A stretch of 64,000 bases of DNA, from assembly GCA_013398955.1 (NCBI GenBank), contig VWPU01002146.1:1-64000 (forward strand), in the 5' to 3' direction. Both the position numbers and the translations under genes were made by a program. This DNA is from Callaeas wilsoni (lineage: Eukaryota > Chordata > Aves > Passeriformes > Callaeidae). The notes beneath the pieces are model-generated. The model made no database searches and was not told the origin of the DNA. It saw nothing but the letters and a program-made list of their open reading frames with translations. Below, one piece after another: positions 28,649-42,000 of the stretch (position 1 is the first letter of the stretch; each line of letters begins with the position of its first letter).

Positions 28649-30498
28649 TCTAGCCAGTCATATCTTAAAGCTGTTGATACTTTCGACCTCTGGATGATCC
28701 AGAGTGTAGTTACAGAGTGTGCGAGGACATGTTCCCTCTTGTTTATTTTAGATCTGCCTCCCAGCAGACACACTTGGGTGCCAGACGCTTCTCTCATTGT
28801 GTGAAGCAGGGAGGGCTTGTTTTGTTTGGTTTTTTTTTTAACTTCTCTGCACTATTTGCAAAATTATAAACAGGCCCGTCTGCCACCTTTTTTTCTTGGT
28901 TTAAAATATTCAACTCCGTCAAAATTGGCTGTTGGGAAACGAGGTGTGAAATCCCTCCTGAGGACAGACCCTCTGCCAGCTCTCATAGCAGCGTGGAGAT
29001 GAACATGGGTCCAATTTCACTATCCGGGACTTTCTGCTTATCGTCCTCTTCCCATGGGCTTTTCTGTGGGAAACAAATCTCTGAAAGGGAAAGTTGTCCA
29101 CTGTGGTAATGGGATTTCTCTTAAGTGCTGGCAGCTGAAGGCAGCGGGAGCACAGGGAAACCAAAATTGCTTTTGAAAGCTGTTCTGATGTCGCCTGGGG
29201 ATTTCGTACGTCTCTCTATTTTCCACCTCCTCCCAGTAACTTGTGGCAATAAAATAAGATCTAGTGTTAGGAAATTGCTTTGGAGTTAGCTCAGTTTTGT
29301 CCAAGCTTTAAAGTGATTCCTGAATGTTTGTGTTCCTAGAACCTTAGTCCATATGAAAGCCCATTTTAGCTTAATGTATTTCCCTGAATAAGCGAAACTA
29401 AGTAACAACACCTGAATATTTCTATCCTGGGCTGAGTACTCTGGCTTATTTTATTCCACATTAACTATTCCAGCAAATTCTCAGATGAAAAAAATGTTTA
29501 GTGGAACCGTGGAAAAAATTAAACCATTTTTTTCCCAGTAAATCAAGGTATCACTGTAACCTCATTGAATTGCTTCATGTTTTCCCAGAGCAAGGGACTG
29601 AGAGGATATTTTAGATAGAAAATTCTGTTATGCTGATGTTTATAAATGCCAGTCTTTATACCAACCACCTCTTTTATGCAAAATCCTGTACTCTGTTTAA
29701 AAGGCCTCATTTTAGTTTGAGAAGCAAGGAAGATATAGCAATAGCTTCTCTTTTTATAACAAAAGTGTGCCAGCCTTGTTGTGGGACAGAGCCAAGTCAA
29801 AGCCAGGGTGTATTTTCTTATTTCTTTTTATGTGTCCCCAAAATGAGGTTTCTCATCTCCATTTCCCACATGCCCATGCAGGTGACCTAGCACCCCAGAA
29901 GCTGAAAGATCTTCGTGTCACTCACCTATTCCCCAGACTGTTGTTATTATTAAACACAGTCACCATTTTTCAGGCACAATTTCTCAGCAAATACCTTTCT
30001 GGAGGCAAACCCTCAAATCTGCAGAGCTGGAAAGCTGATGTTGGCTGGTAACAGAGGGTAGAGCAGAGAGAAAAGCTTTTTGATAACCTGGGGCTGCTCC
30101 AGGACAGGAGGAAAGGTGACTCTGCTGCCGGAGCTGCCCCATCAACACACCACACTGGCTGTGAAAACGTGCCAAGCTCCTCTCCAAGAGTTGAAGTTTT
30201 TAAGTGACAACTTTGACTGCAGTTTGCACATATGCCTAATTAACTCAAAACTAATGTCTCAGAACCTAGTACAACACTTGTGCTTAATGTTGCAGAAAAA
30301 AACCCTCTCTTTTATGTCCGGGGTAATACTTTTTTCCCTAAAACAGTGTTGGTTAGTCTTGAATGTCAAAGGATCATAAGCATAAGTGTAATGTATACAT
30401 CTATATTGGTTTTGCTTCTTGTGCCCTTTGTTGAGCCTTTCCTAATGTCCGGTATTGCATTTCTTCAAATTTTTTTGTCTTTACAGCTTTAATTTTTT

Positions 30499-30517
30499 AA
30501 ATAAATAAATAAATAAA
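30499..30517. repeat. (AAAT)n microsatellite
   Basis: Four full AAAT units plus AAA, preceded by a short T run. Confidence 0.95.
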
Positions 30518-31009
30518 CTCCCTCTTCAATTTGTTTAGCTGCATTCTTATAAAATCCCTGTACAGATGCTCATGTGGAGCAGTGAGAAAAGATGAAGTTG
30601 GTGCTTCTGTGGCTGATTACTAGATTTGCATTTCAGGCTTTCCTGAAAGACTAAACTTGAGGGGAATATCTCTTTATTCAAGAGAGTTGCTATCTCATGT
30701 ATGTTTTATTTTAATATTATTATTAATGAGTACTTGTATTTTAAATGCAATCTTTACAGATTGTAACTCCCATCCAAGCACTAGCTGATAGGTAGATGTA
30801 TATGGTCAGTCGTTGAAGTGAGTGTAATGATTTCCCTTGGCACCAGACCTAGCAATTAATAACTTGGATTTATTACATAACCCCAGTCAGAAAGAAAAAT
30901 GCTTTAAACTACCTCCAGGGTACTCAGGTATCTTGTAATGTAACTCACTGTGCTTTATTTTGAGTCTAAATCAAGAGCTGTACCTGTTAGCCTTTTGTGT
31001 TGGAGACTT

Positions 31010-31279
31010 TTTATGAGGGCATGTAGTGACAAGGGAAAATGGCTTTAAACTGAAAGTGAAGAGTTTTAGATCAGATATTACTGTGAGGGTGAGGAGGCCC
31101 TGGCACAGGGTGCCCAGAGAAGCTGATGCTGCCCCTGGATCCCTGGCAGTGTCCAAGGCCAGGTTGGACATAGGGGTTTGGAGCAACCTGGGACAGTGGA
31201 AAGTGTCCCTGTCCATGGCAGGGTGTGGGAATGAGATGATCTTAACGGTCCCAACCCAAACCATTCTATGATTTTATGA
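31010..31279 (+). mobile_element. CR1 LINE, 5'-truncated 3' end
   Basis: The sequence follows the avian CR1 3' end. It begins around GACAAGGGAAAATGGCTTTAAA (31029 onward), then continues with CTGGCACAGGGTGCCCAGAG, CCAAGGCCAGGTTGGACATA and TCCATGGCAGGGTG. It ends with the terminal ATTCTATGATTTTATGA (31263-31279). Only the 3' UTR part is present and no reverse transcriptase is left, which is typical of CR1 copies. Moderate divergence suggests an old insertion. The 71-aa-class frames across it are not genes. Confidence 0.97.
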
Positions 31280-34200
31280 CAAATTAGTGAAATTTTTGAA
31301 GCTGAGACTTTCCAACAGAGCTGTAGGTCTTGGAGCCCTTGATCCTCATCCTGGAAGAAAGCAAGTAGGCATTACTGCAGGTGTGACATGACTGAAGTAA
31401 TGTTGGCTGAGCTTCCAACACCAGTTTCAGACAAAACCTGGCTTCTTGTGAAAGGTTAATGGGAAATGTAAATGCTGCATGCGTGAGGAATCTATTTTGG
31501 AAAACACCAGATGCTCCCCCCAGGAGGAAGGCAGCAGCTGCCGAGGTTAATGGAAGGAAAGTTGTGCTGCAGCTCATGATGTGCCCGTTAGCAACTGCCA
31601 TCATTTGGTGATATGGAAAAGTTACATTTCAAAGACATTTCAAACCAGAAACCTGGCTCCAAGGTCATCTCACAGTTATTTTCTGTCCATCGGATCTTAG
31701 TGACCAAGGACAGACTGGGTTCTTTCTTCATAAAAAGGATGACAGAGGAAAAAAGATATCTGATATTGCTGACTTCATTTACTCCTGCCAAGGAGAAAAT
31801 GTGGGTGAAAAGGATTCCCTGAATTTTGTAATACTGCAGCTATGGCAGTAAATAGAAACGGTAGTTGGGGAAGATCATAAGAGTAGGAATCATTATCATC
31901 AGTCTTCAGGCTGTGGGAAAGGGGAATAATCTGCTACGTCACCCTTTCTGAGTCTTTTGGCATTCCTGACACTGCATCAGGGATCAATCACAGCGCTTCC
32001 TTGCTTCATCTCTACTCTCAAGTTATGCGTCCCTGCCTCTTTGGGAGAGACTAAAGTAGGAAGCATGGGTTAGTTAGGAACACACATGTGCTGTAAGTAA
32101 AATTCCCTTGAAACTTGAGCAAATTTTGGTCCAAGTTGAAGCTCTTCAAGCAAGAGCAGTTAAAGTCCTTGCTTTAATCAGAACTGTTTGGCCCCAGTCA
32201 AAATGTAACCAGGAACTGCAGTCAATAATATCAGCTCCAGCTGCTGCTGCTGAGCTGTGCCTGCTGCCAGTAAACCACTGTCTTACGGGTAGTGCTTGAG
32301 AGGGGCAGAATATTTATAAACTCCACAGGAAGACAGATGTAGCAACACAGTAAGTTAGAACTAACCCTCATCTCAAATATACTGGATCCTTGAGTAAATC
32401 AGTATGATCCTAACTAGTTTGGGAAGGTATCACTGCTTGGTGAAAGCAGGGGAAAAAAAGCTGGCTACTTTAATCACTTAAAACAGTCTCCTGGCAGCAG
32501 ATTTGTAGTCTGATATTTTCCGTATAAAAATCGATACACTGTAGGCAGTGTTCCCTGTTCCATAACAGCATGAGTTTTACTTGTTCTGGAAACTGTGCTC
32601 GTCATCAGAAAGCCACTAAATAAATGAAGATGTACTGCTGGAAGATATGAATTTTCATCAGTGCTTTTCCAGCTCTGTTTGGAAGCCAGGTAGGCTGCTT
32701 TTGGAAAAGGATGGTGATGTTCTGAGCAGCTTTGTCCATTGACACTTTTGCCCATTTGCATTACACCAGTGACTCAGATCAGGTCACGTTACAAATGTAC
32801 TAAAATTATTTCCAGGCCATAATTGAACCTTGTACCTCCCAACCAGACTGTTAAGCATCAGTAGGTGCGCAGGTGACCTGTAACATGAAATTATTTATTG
32901 GATGCTAAACCAGCCAACCAGCCCTTCTCTTTCTTAATGAATGACCTGAGCTGCCCCTTCCCTGTTTGGACATCACCACATTCACAGCTTTGCTGGTGAT
33001 ATTCTCCATTTCAGCTGCTCCCACAGTCTGTAAATATCTCCTGATGTGTTGCCCTGTGACCAGTCTGGCTGGGTTATCAAGGAAGGAGGGGTAGAAAATC
33101 AACAGTGCCATTTCCAGATGAATGGCATTCCTTGTGAAGATGTACCAAAGCAAGGTGGAGGTGGAATCCAAAGGGAAAAGTATGACAAAGCAGTGATGAG
33201 GGACTTGAACCTCAATGTCAGTCAGCCACACCTTCCAGTATCTCAGGCCATGTCTCACCAGTGTGTCCCTCTCTTCTCTGTCACCCTTGCTTAGCGTCTG
33301 GGTGGCTGCAAGCTAAGTCGGATCAGTGATCTGATTCCATGGAAAACAAATCTGCCAAAAAAAGAACAGTTTCCTGCCTGACCAGCTTGCTCATCCAGCT
33401 CCACAGCAGCTGGACAGCTGCTAAATCAGATGCAAGGGCAGTGAGGGACATGCAGGGAGCAGGGGAGTGTGACAGCGTGACTGTCCTGCTTCTTGGGAAA
33501 GCAGCTGCTCTTGGTGCGTCAGACCACAGCGTAACACGTGGGACATCCTTCGTTTGTCTGAGCAGAATTCCCTGAATCCATGCAGCTAACAACACCCAAT
33601 GGAAAGCTCACTGAAGAATGCTGATGCTGTCCCAGCACAGGCATGTCCTGTGCCCTTTCAGTCCCCCGGTGTGGTGAGACTGGGGAGGATGTGACCAAGC
33701 AGCTGTCACCCAGCTGGTGTTGTCAGTCCATGTCCTTTGATACACATGTTAACAGCATGTTGAGATTTTAAAAAGCTGCCCCAATGTGGCTGGTTTTGGT
33801 AAACTGCTATTAAAATAACCCTGTGTATTCATTTGTGGTTATGTCAGTTCTGCAAGTGACTTGTTCCTGGAAAAAGTAATTTGGCCCATACTAAGTCCCA
33901 CAGGCACATGCTATGCTTTGTTGTCAGCAAAGCAGCTGCAATATTTCTACCCTTAGGGAGTGCAAGCTCCCCTTGATCTGAAGGGGGGAATATTTCCTAT
34001 CTGCTGGCAATCTGCTACCAGGTACACCCACGCTTCCTTAGTGACAGTCCTGTCCTTCCACGCTCCTCTATTGTCCATGGCACTGAGACCCCATGCAAAC
34101 CCTGCAGCTGATATGTTCTTTGCTTGTAAACAGTACTTTGTTCCCCTCATATTTGTTTGTTTCTGGTGGCATCAATTCCTGGTCCTCCGGTTGTCACCAG

Positions 34201-36149
34201 CAGCACCTGCCCGAGCCCAGCCCTGCCCCCGGGCAGCTGCAGGGCGATGCTCCGCCATCCTGCGCTTACTCAGAGGAGCTGCTGCTGTCTTTGGACATTA
34301 TTTCCTAACTTGTTGCCTTGTTAATGACTGCTATCATCATTAGTCACTTACTATTTCCTAGTGGAAAATATGTTCCACAGGGACTCCTCTCCAAGTCCGT
34401 GCTAATTCTACCTGTTCATGTGGGAACAGGGGATGACTCCCGTTCTGAGCCTGACCCTGAAACCTTCACTCAGTGGTGGTTCACGGGGCTGAAGCAAATG
34501 CTTGGCAAGTTGTTCCCCTCACTAGTGGCCAGCCATCCTCTGCTACGTCCTGTTTTGACCGTGCTGCCAGCCACGTAGCTGGCTTGGTGGGAATGCTCTG
34601 TCTTCCCTAGGGAAGCCACCTCCTGTGCCAAGGGTGCTTCTCTTCAATCCCAATACTCCTGTAATTAAGCTAGGCTGCTGGGCTGGAGTCATACTCCTGT
34701 TCTAAAAGCATACCAGTGACTGCTGCAGGGGTGTTTCAGGGAGACGTACCATCCTCTGGGGTTTCTAGGTGCTATCTTTAGGAGCTGGCTATTACAACCT
34801 GATTATAGGTATAATCCCTGCTTTGCTGTTTCAGTTATAATGCATTAACTGAGATTTTCTGGATGCTCTAGATTGTTATAATTGCCCTGCACAAAGCTGA
34901 GGATCTGTATTTAATATTTCCTAATATAGCATTCTAGCTCTTATGTATGTCCCTTTAGTAACAATCAGTGATTTAGTTTCCCTGTCTCTATCGCAGAGTG
35001 AGGCCGTGGGGATGACCGAGGGATGCCCAGCCCCTTGTTCAGACGAGACTGGAGAAGGGCTCTGGTCATCCCTGGATGCAGAACTAGTGGTCAGCTGGGC
35101 ACTGCTGAGCTGGTTTTCCCTCTGCAGACTCTTAGCTCTGCACAGGGCAGGAGTTCTGCGCTGTGCTGGGGTTATTTGGCACCAGATCCAACACCGTGCT
35201 CAAACCCTTGATGAATACCATAAAAAATAGACTTTGCTCAAGTAGGCTTTATGTAATAATTAGTCTGGGTTAAATACAGCAGGCATATTGCAGAACAGGT
35301 GCATTAGCCAGGATGTGGGCTGCAAATCATGTAGTTGCTGCTTGCTGCTCCTTTCAGTACTAGGCATTGTCATTAGTTTGTTGCCCTGATAAATGTTTGG
35401 TTTTCTCACAGGAATGAAATTACTGAAAGACATTAACTGTGGTGTCCAATAGAGCTGATAAAGAAATATATTTCTTCCTATTCCAGCCGTGAAAAGGGAA
35501 GGCAGGTGAAAGCCCCTTTCAGGAGATTCTCACAAAATTAGCAACCTTGAGAAAAAAAATACAAAGAGATTTGCTAAAGTTCTTGCATGTGAGGTGTAGG
35601 TACCTTCTCCAAAGGGCAGGAGCACACCAAGAGACCTTTCAGTGGGCAAAGGCTGCTTGTTCCAGAGCACAGTGAGGTTTATACCACTGCAATTTTTTTG
35701 TTTTTATAAGGAAACATACAAAAGGAGAAATTGTTTACAAGTGTGTTTGTGTTTCAGAACATCAGACTTCTGAAAAATTGTGGTCTCCTGTATTTCCTCA
35801 AACAGCTAAAAGACAGCTACCCAACCTCTTATTACAGCCAGCTCTGCACAGCACTTTGTTTCTCCCTCCAAGAAAAATGAAGGCAGGAGCCTTTATTGGG
35901 AATATTCTGTATGTTTGCACTCGTGACCTATGCATTCACACAGGCATTAGCCTGTTGGAACATGCGTAATCTCCACAGTATCACAGAGCCGCAGCCAGTG
36001 GGATCGTGTAACTATGTCACCCCACCCTGACCTCCACAGAGCTCTGTGACTCTGCTCCTGAAGTCACGGCTGATCTCTCCCTCAGCTCTCAACTGTGACC
36101 CATTTACGCTGCACATTTATCTGGCATTTTCATCTTGAAGGGCTGCTGC

Positions 36150-36560
36150 TGCCGAGGGAGCCGACCTCTCCTTTCGGAAACAGAAGTACCCTGCTCTGAA
36201 AGCCTAATACTCCAGCCCTGTCCCCACTGCAGCCGGGACAAGGGACAAAAACGACGTCTGGGTGTGCCGATGGCACCGAAGGCGGCTGAAGAGTGCTGTC
36301 CTGCCTGGCAGTCACTCCTCCCCATGCTCTGACGCCTGGACCCAGCCCACGGCAGGTATCAGGGACAGCAGACAGCAGGAACCGAGCACAGGAGACAGCT
36401 CAGCTCTGCGAACAGCTGTGCTCAGGTTGGGCAGGTGCCAGGCAGGGCAGCCGCACACGGCACAGAATCTCCCTGACACAGTACAGAGCCTGCTGAGAGC
36501 GGGAAACCCGCCAAGGCCTGCACGTGCCACAGTTGTGATGGCCCTGGGACACTGAGGACA
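36150..36560. other. GC-rich patch, moderate CpG
   Basis: This is a GC-rich stretch with roughly 19 CpGs by hand count. Open frames on both strands, including a 189-codon minus frame over 36312-36881, show no family motif. It may be a weak CpG island or simply a GC-rich patch. Confidence 0.3.
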
Positions 36561-39500
36561 GCTCTCCCCCAGTGCCCCTTCTCCTTCCAGGCTCAGCCCC
36601 ATCAGCTCCGGCTGATCCCAGCAAACCCGGTAATCCCATGGGCCTTTAAAAGCAATAGTCAAATCTAAGGGTGCCAGCACAGCCCCTCTGCCGTGCTCCT
36701 GGTATTTCCATTTCCCTTGGGCACCCCCAAAGGCAAAGGAACACACCAGCTCGTTAAACTGCCCACTCTGCTCCCCAATGTCTTTTCCATATTGGACAGC
36801 TGACTTTCCAAGCCCTGTAAATATCATAATAGTAGCATGTCCCCTGGAAGCCCAAAGGCGGGCTCCCATCCAAAAAGCCACCGAGCTGCTCTCCAGTCTA
36901 AATCTGTAACGCAGAAACGCAACTTACTCCATGAGATCCCAAGTGGGAAAACTGGCTGGGGAACATAAGTACTAATTTATGTCAATTAGATTATCTTGAA
37001 TGGAATATTTAATATTTTTAATGGAACATTTTTTAATTGCTGCTCATGGGTACTTTGTAGCTGTTGGAAACTCTGATCTAAATGATTATTTTAATGAAAG
37101 ATTGCCAAAGGACTCACATTTGAAACTCCTACGTAGGCTAACAGGGGGACTATTTTCCCTGGGCTGGCCAGCCCTCGTTTCCCAGTCAGGGCACTCTGGG
37201 TAATGTCAATTAGCACAGCTACAGAACTGAATGAGGCCGGTTGCTGAGGGTGTTCACCACAAATCCGACTGTGGAGCCTCCTCAGAATTAGTCTGACCTG
37301 TTGGGCTCATATGGACAGCACAAGAGCCTTCAGAAAAGGACATCTCCATATTTGTGTCAGGGCCCTGAGGGCACTGATGGGTTTAACTGCCCTAACCAGT
37401 CCCTCCTGTAACCCCCCATCTGCTGCCCATTGGAGGGGGCTCCATTTAAGCTCAGCCTTGAGATGCCTCTGTTTCCCCCTGAATGTTGCTGTAGGTGCAG
37501 CCTCCCATACAGTTCTTGCTCCTAGATGGATCAACACCCTACACGCAGGTAGGTCTGTCACCAGCCCTGTTTCTGGCCTGTCTTTGGGGTGCACCTTGGA
37601 TTGATGTAGAAGCCTTGCTGCTCCGTGGCACATGCTAGCTGTGCCCTCCGAAGGAACCTGAATTTGAGATGCTGTCCCAGCTTCTGACCAGTTTTCCCCT
37701 CTTGAATCACAGTAAGTTAAATCTGGACCAAAAAAAAAAATCCGTGAAGATCCTAAAACTATTTCTAAGGGTCATAGTCAATGGCAGTCAAGGTCAAACA
37801 TTTCTAAGGGTTTCTTCTCTGTTCAAGTTGCCAAATTACAAAGTCTCATTCAAGAAACCCTTCCACACACATACATGCGTACCTCTACAGCCCTTTAAAC
37901 CATCATTAGTGTCCCCTTTTCCAAAGGGAGAGCTGCAATTTCAAGTGGAGAAGCAGACTGATTGTGTTTATAGTCTGGTTTTATCTTTCAGCCAGTTTAC
38001 TGCATGGCATTGCTTTCCCATTCTCCTGGAGTAGTGAATCATCCTTGCTGCTGAGCTCGCCTTGCTCTCATCTGTGCCACAGAGCACTTGATGAGGGTCA
38101 GCAGCCTTGGTGTTGTGCTTTAGAAGGTTAATTTAGACGTTGCCTCTTGGCAGCATGGAGGACACTCCTTCAGCTTGCTCTGTGCTGTGGTGTCAGGGCA
38201 AGCCCTTCAAAACCCAAATTGTTGCTGGATGTGGTCAGTTGAAACTACTGACCTAGTTTCTCAAAATCATGTGGTTGGCTTAAAAAATTAGATTTACTCT
38301 TTTTTTAAATGATTGTGTAGTGTTTGCATCAAGTTCTTGTTTGAGGAATTGCTAGAGATACTCCAGTTGCAATTTTGAATTTCTCTTCATTGTCATAAAG
38401 GTGAGAGGTGTAATTTTTTGTGATAGACGAGTAGGGAAACCGCTTGCCTCTAGCAGCTAAGAAAAACACCAGCTATTGTGACACTGTGGTTTAAAAACAG
38501 TGATATGTGGATAGTTAGAAGCTGCTGTTATTCCAGATTTGCTGGGGCATTTCAGCAATTCCAGATCCTCACACCTATGTGCAGTTATCAGGTGTCTTAG
38601 GAGGGCATGGGCTGGCAGTGACTTGCTTGGGGTCAGTCTGGGCACGCTGTGTGGCTGGAGGCTGCATCCAGGTGCTGGGGTGCCCTCCTACAAAAGCCCA
38701 CTTCTCACTCCTCAGCTTTTTGCAGCATGTCTGCTCCTATCAGTGCTAGGCTTGTTTACAGATTTGTCCAGGTTCTGTGCTCCTTTGCAGCTGTACACTG
38801 AGATCCTTCTTATTTTTCTGCCTGGGCAGCTCCAGCCCATATACCAAATAGTGAATGTGGGCAGAAGCAGTTTTGTAACCTGATGGAAGCTAAAAAAGGG
38901 ACAGTGCTCTGGCCATTGCTGAGTAGCACCCCTAGCTTAGCCTGCAGGCCCCCCCAGTTCTGTCGCCCTCCCCCTGCTGTTCCCATGCCAGTCCTGTCCC
39001 TGGCATCACAGTGTGTTTGGCTATGGGCAGCCCGGTGGGACTGGGGGGGTGTGAACGTGGATGGGCTCTGGGGGAAGGAGCAGTTTATTATTTGTTGCCA
39101 TTGGACACTGATACCAGAGTACCAATTTTAACTGCAGCTGTAAGGCTGCCCAGAGTACAGAACCAGCATCTCTTAAAGCAGTCGTTGGGCTTTTATTTCC
39201 ACAGGAAACGTTCATAGCAATCTCTTGGTTTGCAGCACTCCCAATGTGCTTGTAGTACCTGGTTTTCTGGTGAAGCTTACTCCTAGGAGTTGGGAAAACA
39301 GGGCTCTGATTAAAAATGGAAAAGCAGCAACTGGCAGGAACGTTGTGTGTTGGATTTTACTGAAAAGATGTTTTTAAATATTTTTTTTTGCTGTTGATAC
39401 ACTAGGTTGTTTTGCTGCACAGCTTGGCCTTGGAGCCAGGCCTCTCCAATGCTGCAGACAGAGTGTGCCAGGTGCTCTGCATGGTTTGGGTGCTTTGCCA

Positions 39501-40063
39501 GCCCAGTGGCTCACTCTGTGGCAGCTGCAGAGCTGCCTGCATGGCCTTCCTAATGCTCAATATTCATGATTCAGATTTTAAAAATACCCTAGGGCAGCCT
39601 CAGGCAGGGATGCCAGGCCTAACAGCCCCACTTAATTTCCCCTACATACTGTGCTATAAGTAGTTCAGGCACCTGCTGAAACTAGACATGTTTCTTTCCT
39701 TAAAACCAGACACCAGCAGCAGTTAATTACCACATCCCAAATTGGCACAGTTGAATCTTCATGGAATTATTCCTGCCCCAGGTCTGAGTCTTTAATAGGT
39801 ATACTTCTGGCTATTTTTATTATTCTGTTATATTACAAAAGCAATTATCAGCCCAAATCTGGTTTTCCCTGTAAGTAAAAAACCTCTGTTGCAGGAAATT
39901 ACTGGGATGAGTTTTTCTTGTGCTTTCTTTATGTGGTCTTAACTGATCAGCAAATGTGGCTGCATGAGAGCCAGCTCTCACAGCCCCAGCCACCTATGGC
40001 AACGTGGGGGCTGTACCAAATTGATTTCTGTGCATAGAGCCAGTATAATAGATATGTATATCC

Positions 40064-40079
40064 GTATGTATGTATGTAT
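40064..40079. repeat. (GTAT)4 microsatellite
   Basis: Four perfect GTAT units just before the reverse-oriented CR1. Confidence 0.9.
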
Positions 40080-40103
40080 TCACTCTACTGTACATGGAAC
40101 CCT

Positions 40104-40413
40104 CCCATAATCATAGATTGGTTTGGGTTGGAAGAAGCCTTAAAGATTATCTAGTTCCAGCCCCTCTACCATGGGCAGGGAGCCGTCCACCAGATCAGGT
40201 TGCTCAAAGCCCTGTCCAACCTGGCCTTGAACACTTCCAGACATAGCATCCACAGCTTCTCTGGGCTACCTGGTTCAGTGCCTCACCACCCTCACAGCAA
40301 AGCACTTCCTCCTAATAGCTAATTTAACCTACTCTGTTTGAATCCATTCCCCTTTTTCCTGTCACTCCATGCTCTTGTGAAAAGTCCCTCTCCATCTTTC
40401 TTGTAGGCTCCTC
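40104..40413 (-). mobile_element. CR1 LINE, 5'-truncated, reverse orientation
   Basis: Read on the plus strand this is the reverse complement of a CR1 3' end. AATCATAGATTGGTTTGGGT at the start is the element's 3' terminus. Then come TTGGAAGAAGCCTTAAAGAT, CTGTCCAACCTGGCCTTGAA and CTTGTGAAAAGTCCCTCTCC. The match fades after about 40413. No coding part remains. It lies about 0.8 kb past the RGS2 poly(A) site. Confidence 0.97.
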
Positions 40414-41194
40414 TCCTGCAATGCATATATACAGACCTGAAGGAGTTGCTTTTGGATGTGTAATTGAAGCAGAAAATCCCATAGTTAGAATTTTCTTGAT
40501 GCTTGGAAAAAGTGGAGTGTTATAGAAGTGACTGCTGTGGATATATGTGAAATAAGCAATTAAAGCTGTGAATTGAGCATTGGAGTCAAAATAGCTGGAG
40601 CCAGGACCTAAGCAGACTTGAAATGCAGATGCTGCAAAGCTAACTAGGGACTGGTTTTGGGAAAAAAAGTGCATGGCATAACAAGGACCAGTAACTTTCC
40701 CTTGAGCAACTGTCACCAAGCTGCGAGTCAAATGCCTTTATTGAACTAATGCCTCTCCTGACTTTGCACAGGTTTTGTGATACTGAAGTCCTCCTAAACT
40801 CCTTCTGAAGCAGAGGTCTTGGGCAGGAGCAAGTGCAGTACTGTAGGTGCCTGTATTCCCAATGGCATCCTGAGACCTGCGGCAGCACTGCTGCTCTGTT
40901 TGATCCCGCATCATGCACACGTCAGCTGTACGTGTGCCCTGCGTGTCTTAGAGGTGGGCTTCACAGACACGTTGGGACAGAGGATGTGGCTGAACGTGTC
41001 TCCCTGTTACACTTTCAAGCTCTGAAGGTTTTTATTCTGTTGATAAAACCCAAACAAAAATTCACTTCATAGATTAAGAACTAACAGCTTTAAAATTAGC
41101 CCTATTAAGATCTCACCCAGGACCCCTGTCTCCATACTCTGGAGTCCAGTGCCAGACAGCGTATGTCTGGGTGTGCAACACAAATTAGGCAGCA
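40414..41194. other. RGS2 downstream flank, no gene recognised
   Basis: Between the reverse CR1 and the RGS2 poly(A) region I see no further feature. The short frames on both strands have no family resemblance. Confidence 0.6.
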
Positions 41195-41217
41195 CATGAA
41201 GCTTTGTATCAAAATAG

Positions 41218-41223
41218 TTTATT
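41218..41223 (-). terminator. RGS2: RGS2 poly(A) signal AATAAA
   Basis: The minus strand reads AATAAA here. It is followed about 35-45 bases downstream by a GU-rich stretch (TTTGTGTTG at about 41186-41178), as expected for a cleavage/polyadenylation site. It is the first perfect hexamer I found after the stop codon. Confidence 0.75.
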
Positions 41224-41308
41224 AAAAACAATAAAACTTCACTGAAGCTTGCTGTCTTCGAGACAGAATTATGACATTGCAGCATTCAACACAATCATAA
41301 TCCACATA

Positions 41309-41313
41309 TAAAT
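41309..41313 (-). promoter_or_regulatory. AU-rich element core (ATTTA) in RGS2 3' UTR
   Basis: The minus strand shows ATTTA inside TATATTTATA, about 90 bases before the poly(A) signal. ATTTA in a U-rich setting commonly confers rapid mRNA decay. Function here is inferred. Confidence 0.4.
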
Positions 41314-41591
41314 ATAATACTATACAGCTCCTGTTCACCTTGGCCAAGTTCTGCCCTCAGTCTGGCCCCACACAGCCCTGTTGACACAACCCAACCCTGC
41401 ATACTTTAGCTGCAGAACCTGTTCCTCTGGGAAGCCAGTTATTATATCCCTTCCTCCCCTCACAGTGCTGTTACTGTGAGGAGGCTGCACAGAAACCCAG
41501 CACAGCTCTTGGCAGCCTGAGGCAGTAACAGAACCGGTGTGAGCACACTGAGCCACCGACAACAGCAATGTCAGAGGATGTTTAGGAAAAA

Positions 41592-41596
41592 TAAAT
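41592..41596 (-). promoter_or_regulatory. AU-rich element core (ATTTA) in RGS2 3' UTR
   Basis: The minus strand reads CTATTTATTTTT here, a good AU-rich element context in the middle of the 3' UTR. It fits the fast mRNA turnover known for RGS2. Function is inferred from the motif alone. Confidence 0.45.
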
Positions 41597-42000
41597 AGGC
41601 AACCAACTACTCAAGTTCCCAGCACTGGCCAAGTGCAGAGAGCAGCTTCTGCTCACAAGAAGGAAGCTCTGTCCGGACCTGCCGCATCGCTCCTCGGCCG
41701 TGACGGGAGGGCTCCTGCACAGCACGCGTTGGTCTAACACACAGCCACCTCGCGCTGCAGTGCTGGCACAGAAGGGCAGTGCCAGCAGCTGGCTGGCACA
41801 CTTCTGCCATCTCCCCTGAACATCCTCAAACAGCATCACGCTGGGCCATCAGCTCTGCACCAGAATCAGTATTTGTCCTTGCACCGTGGCAAACAGACTG
41901 AGTGCTCAGTGCCTCAACCTTTCGGGTCAGGATGCTGCTCACGAGCTGTGGCTTGGCTTCCTCACCAGCCCGGAGGCTGCTTCTCCCTCCTCTCCATCAC

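Larger units (their letters stand above)
25863..31009. other. Intergenic DNA, no gene recognised
   Basis: Apart from the low-complexity tract at 28580-28648 and the AAAT run at 30499-30517, I find no supported element. Frames near 27.7-28.1 kb show no domain. Confidence 0.6.
31280..40103. other. Intergenic DNA, no gene recognised
   Basis: Mixed composition, with a GC-rich patch at 36150-36560. In other amniotes UCHL5 is the next gene past the 3' side of RGS2, but no exon of it is recognisable here. Confidence 0.55.
41195..42000 (-). other. RGS2: RGS2 3' untranslated region (approximate end)
   Basis: This is inferred from the stop codon at 42001 to just past the first canonical AATAAA read on the minus strand (41223-41218). 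The length, about 0.8 kb, suits a short RGS2-like transcript. Two ATTTA pentamers lie in AU-rich context, at 41596-41592 and 41313-41309. These fit an unstable immediate-early-type mRNA, as RGS2 is in mammals. The exact cleavage site is not visible. Confidence 0.7.

Noticed and set aside
36312..36881. 189-codon minus-strand open frame
   Set aside because: It lies in a GC-rich patch where stops are rare. It has no recognised motif, no splice structure and competing frames on the other strand.
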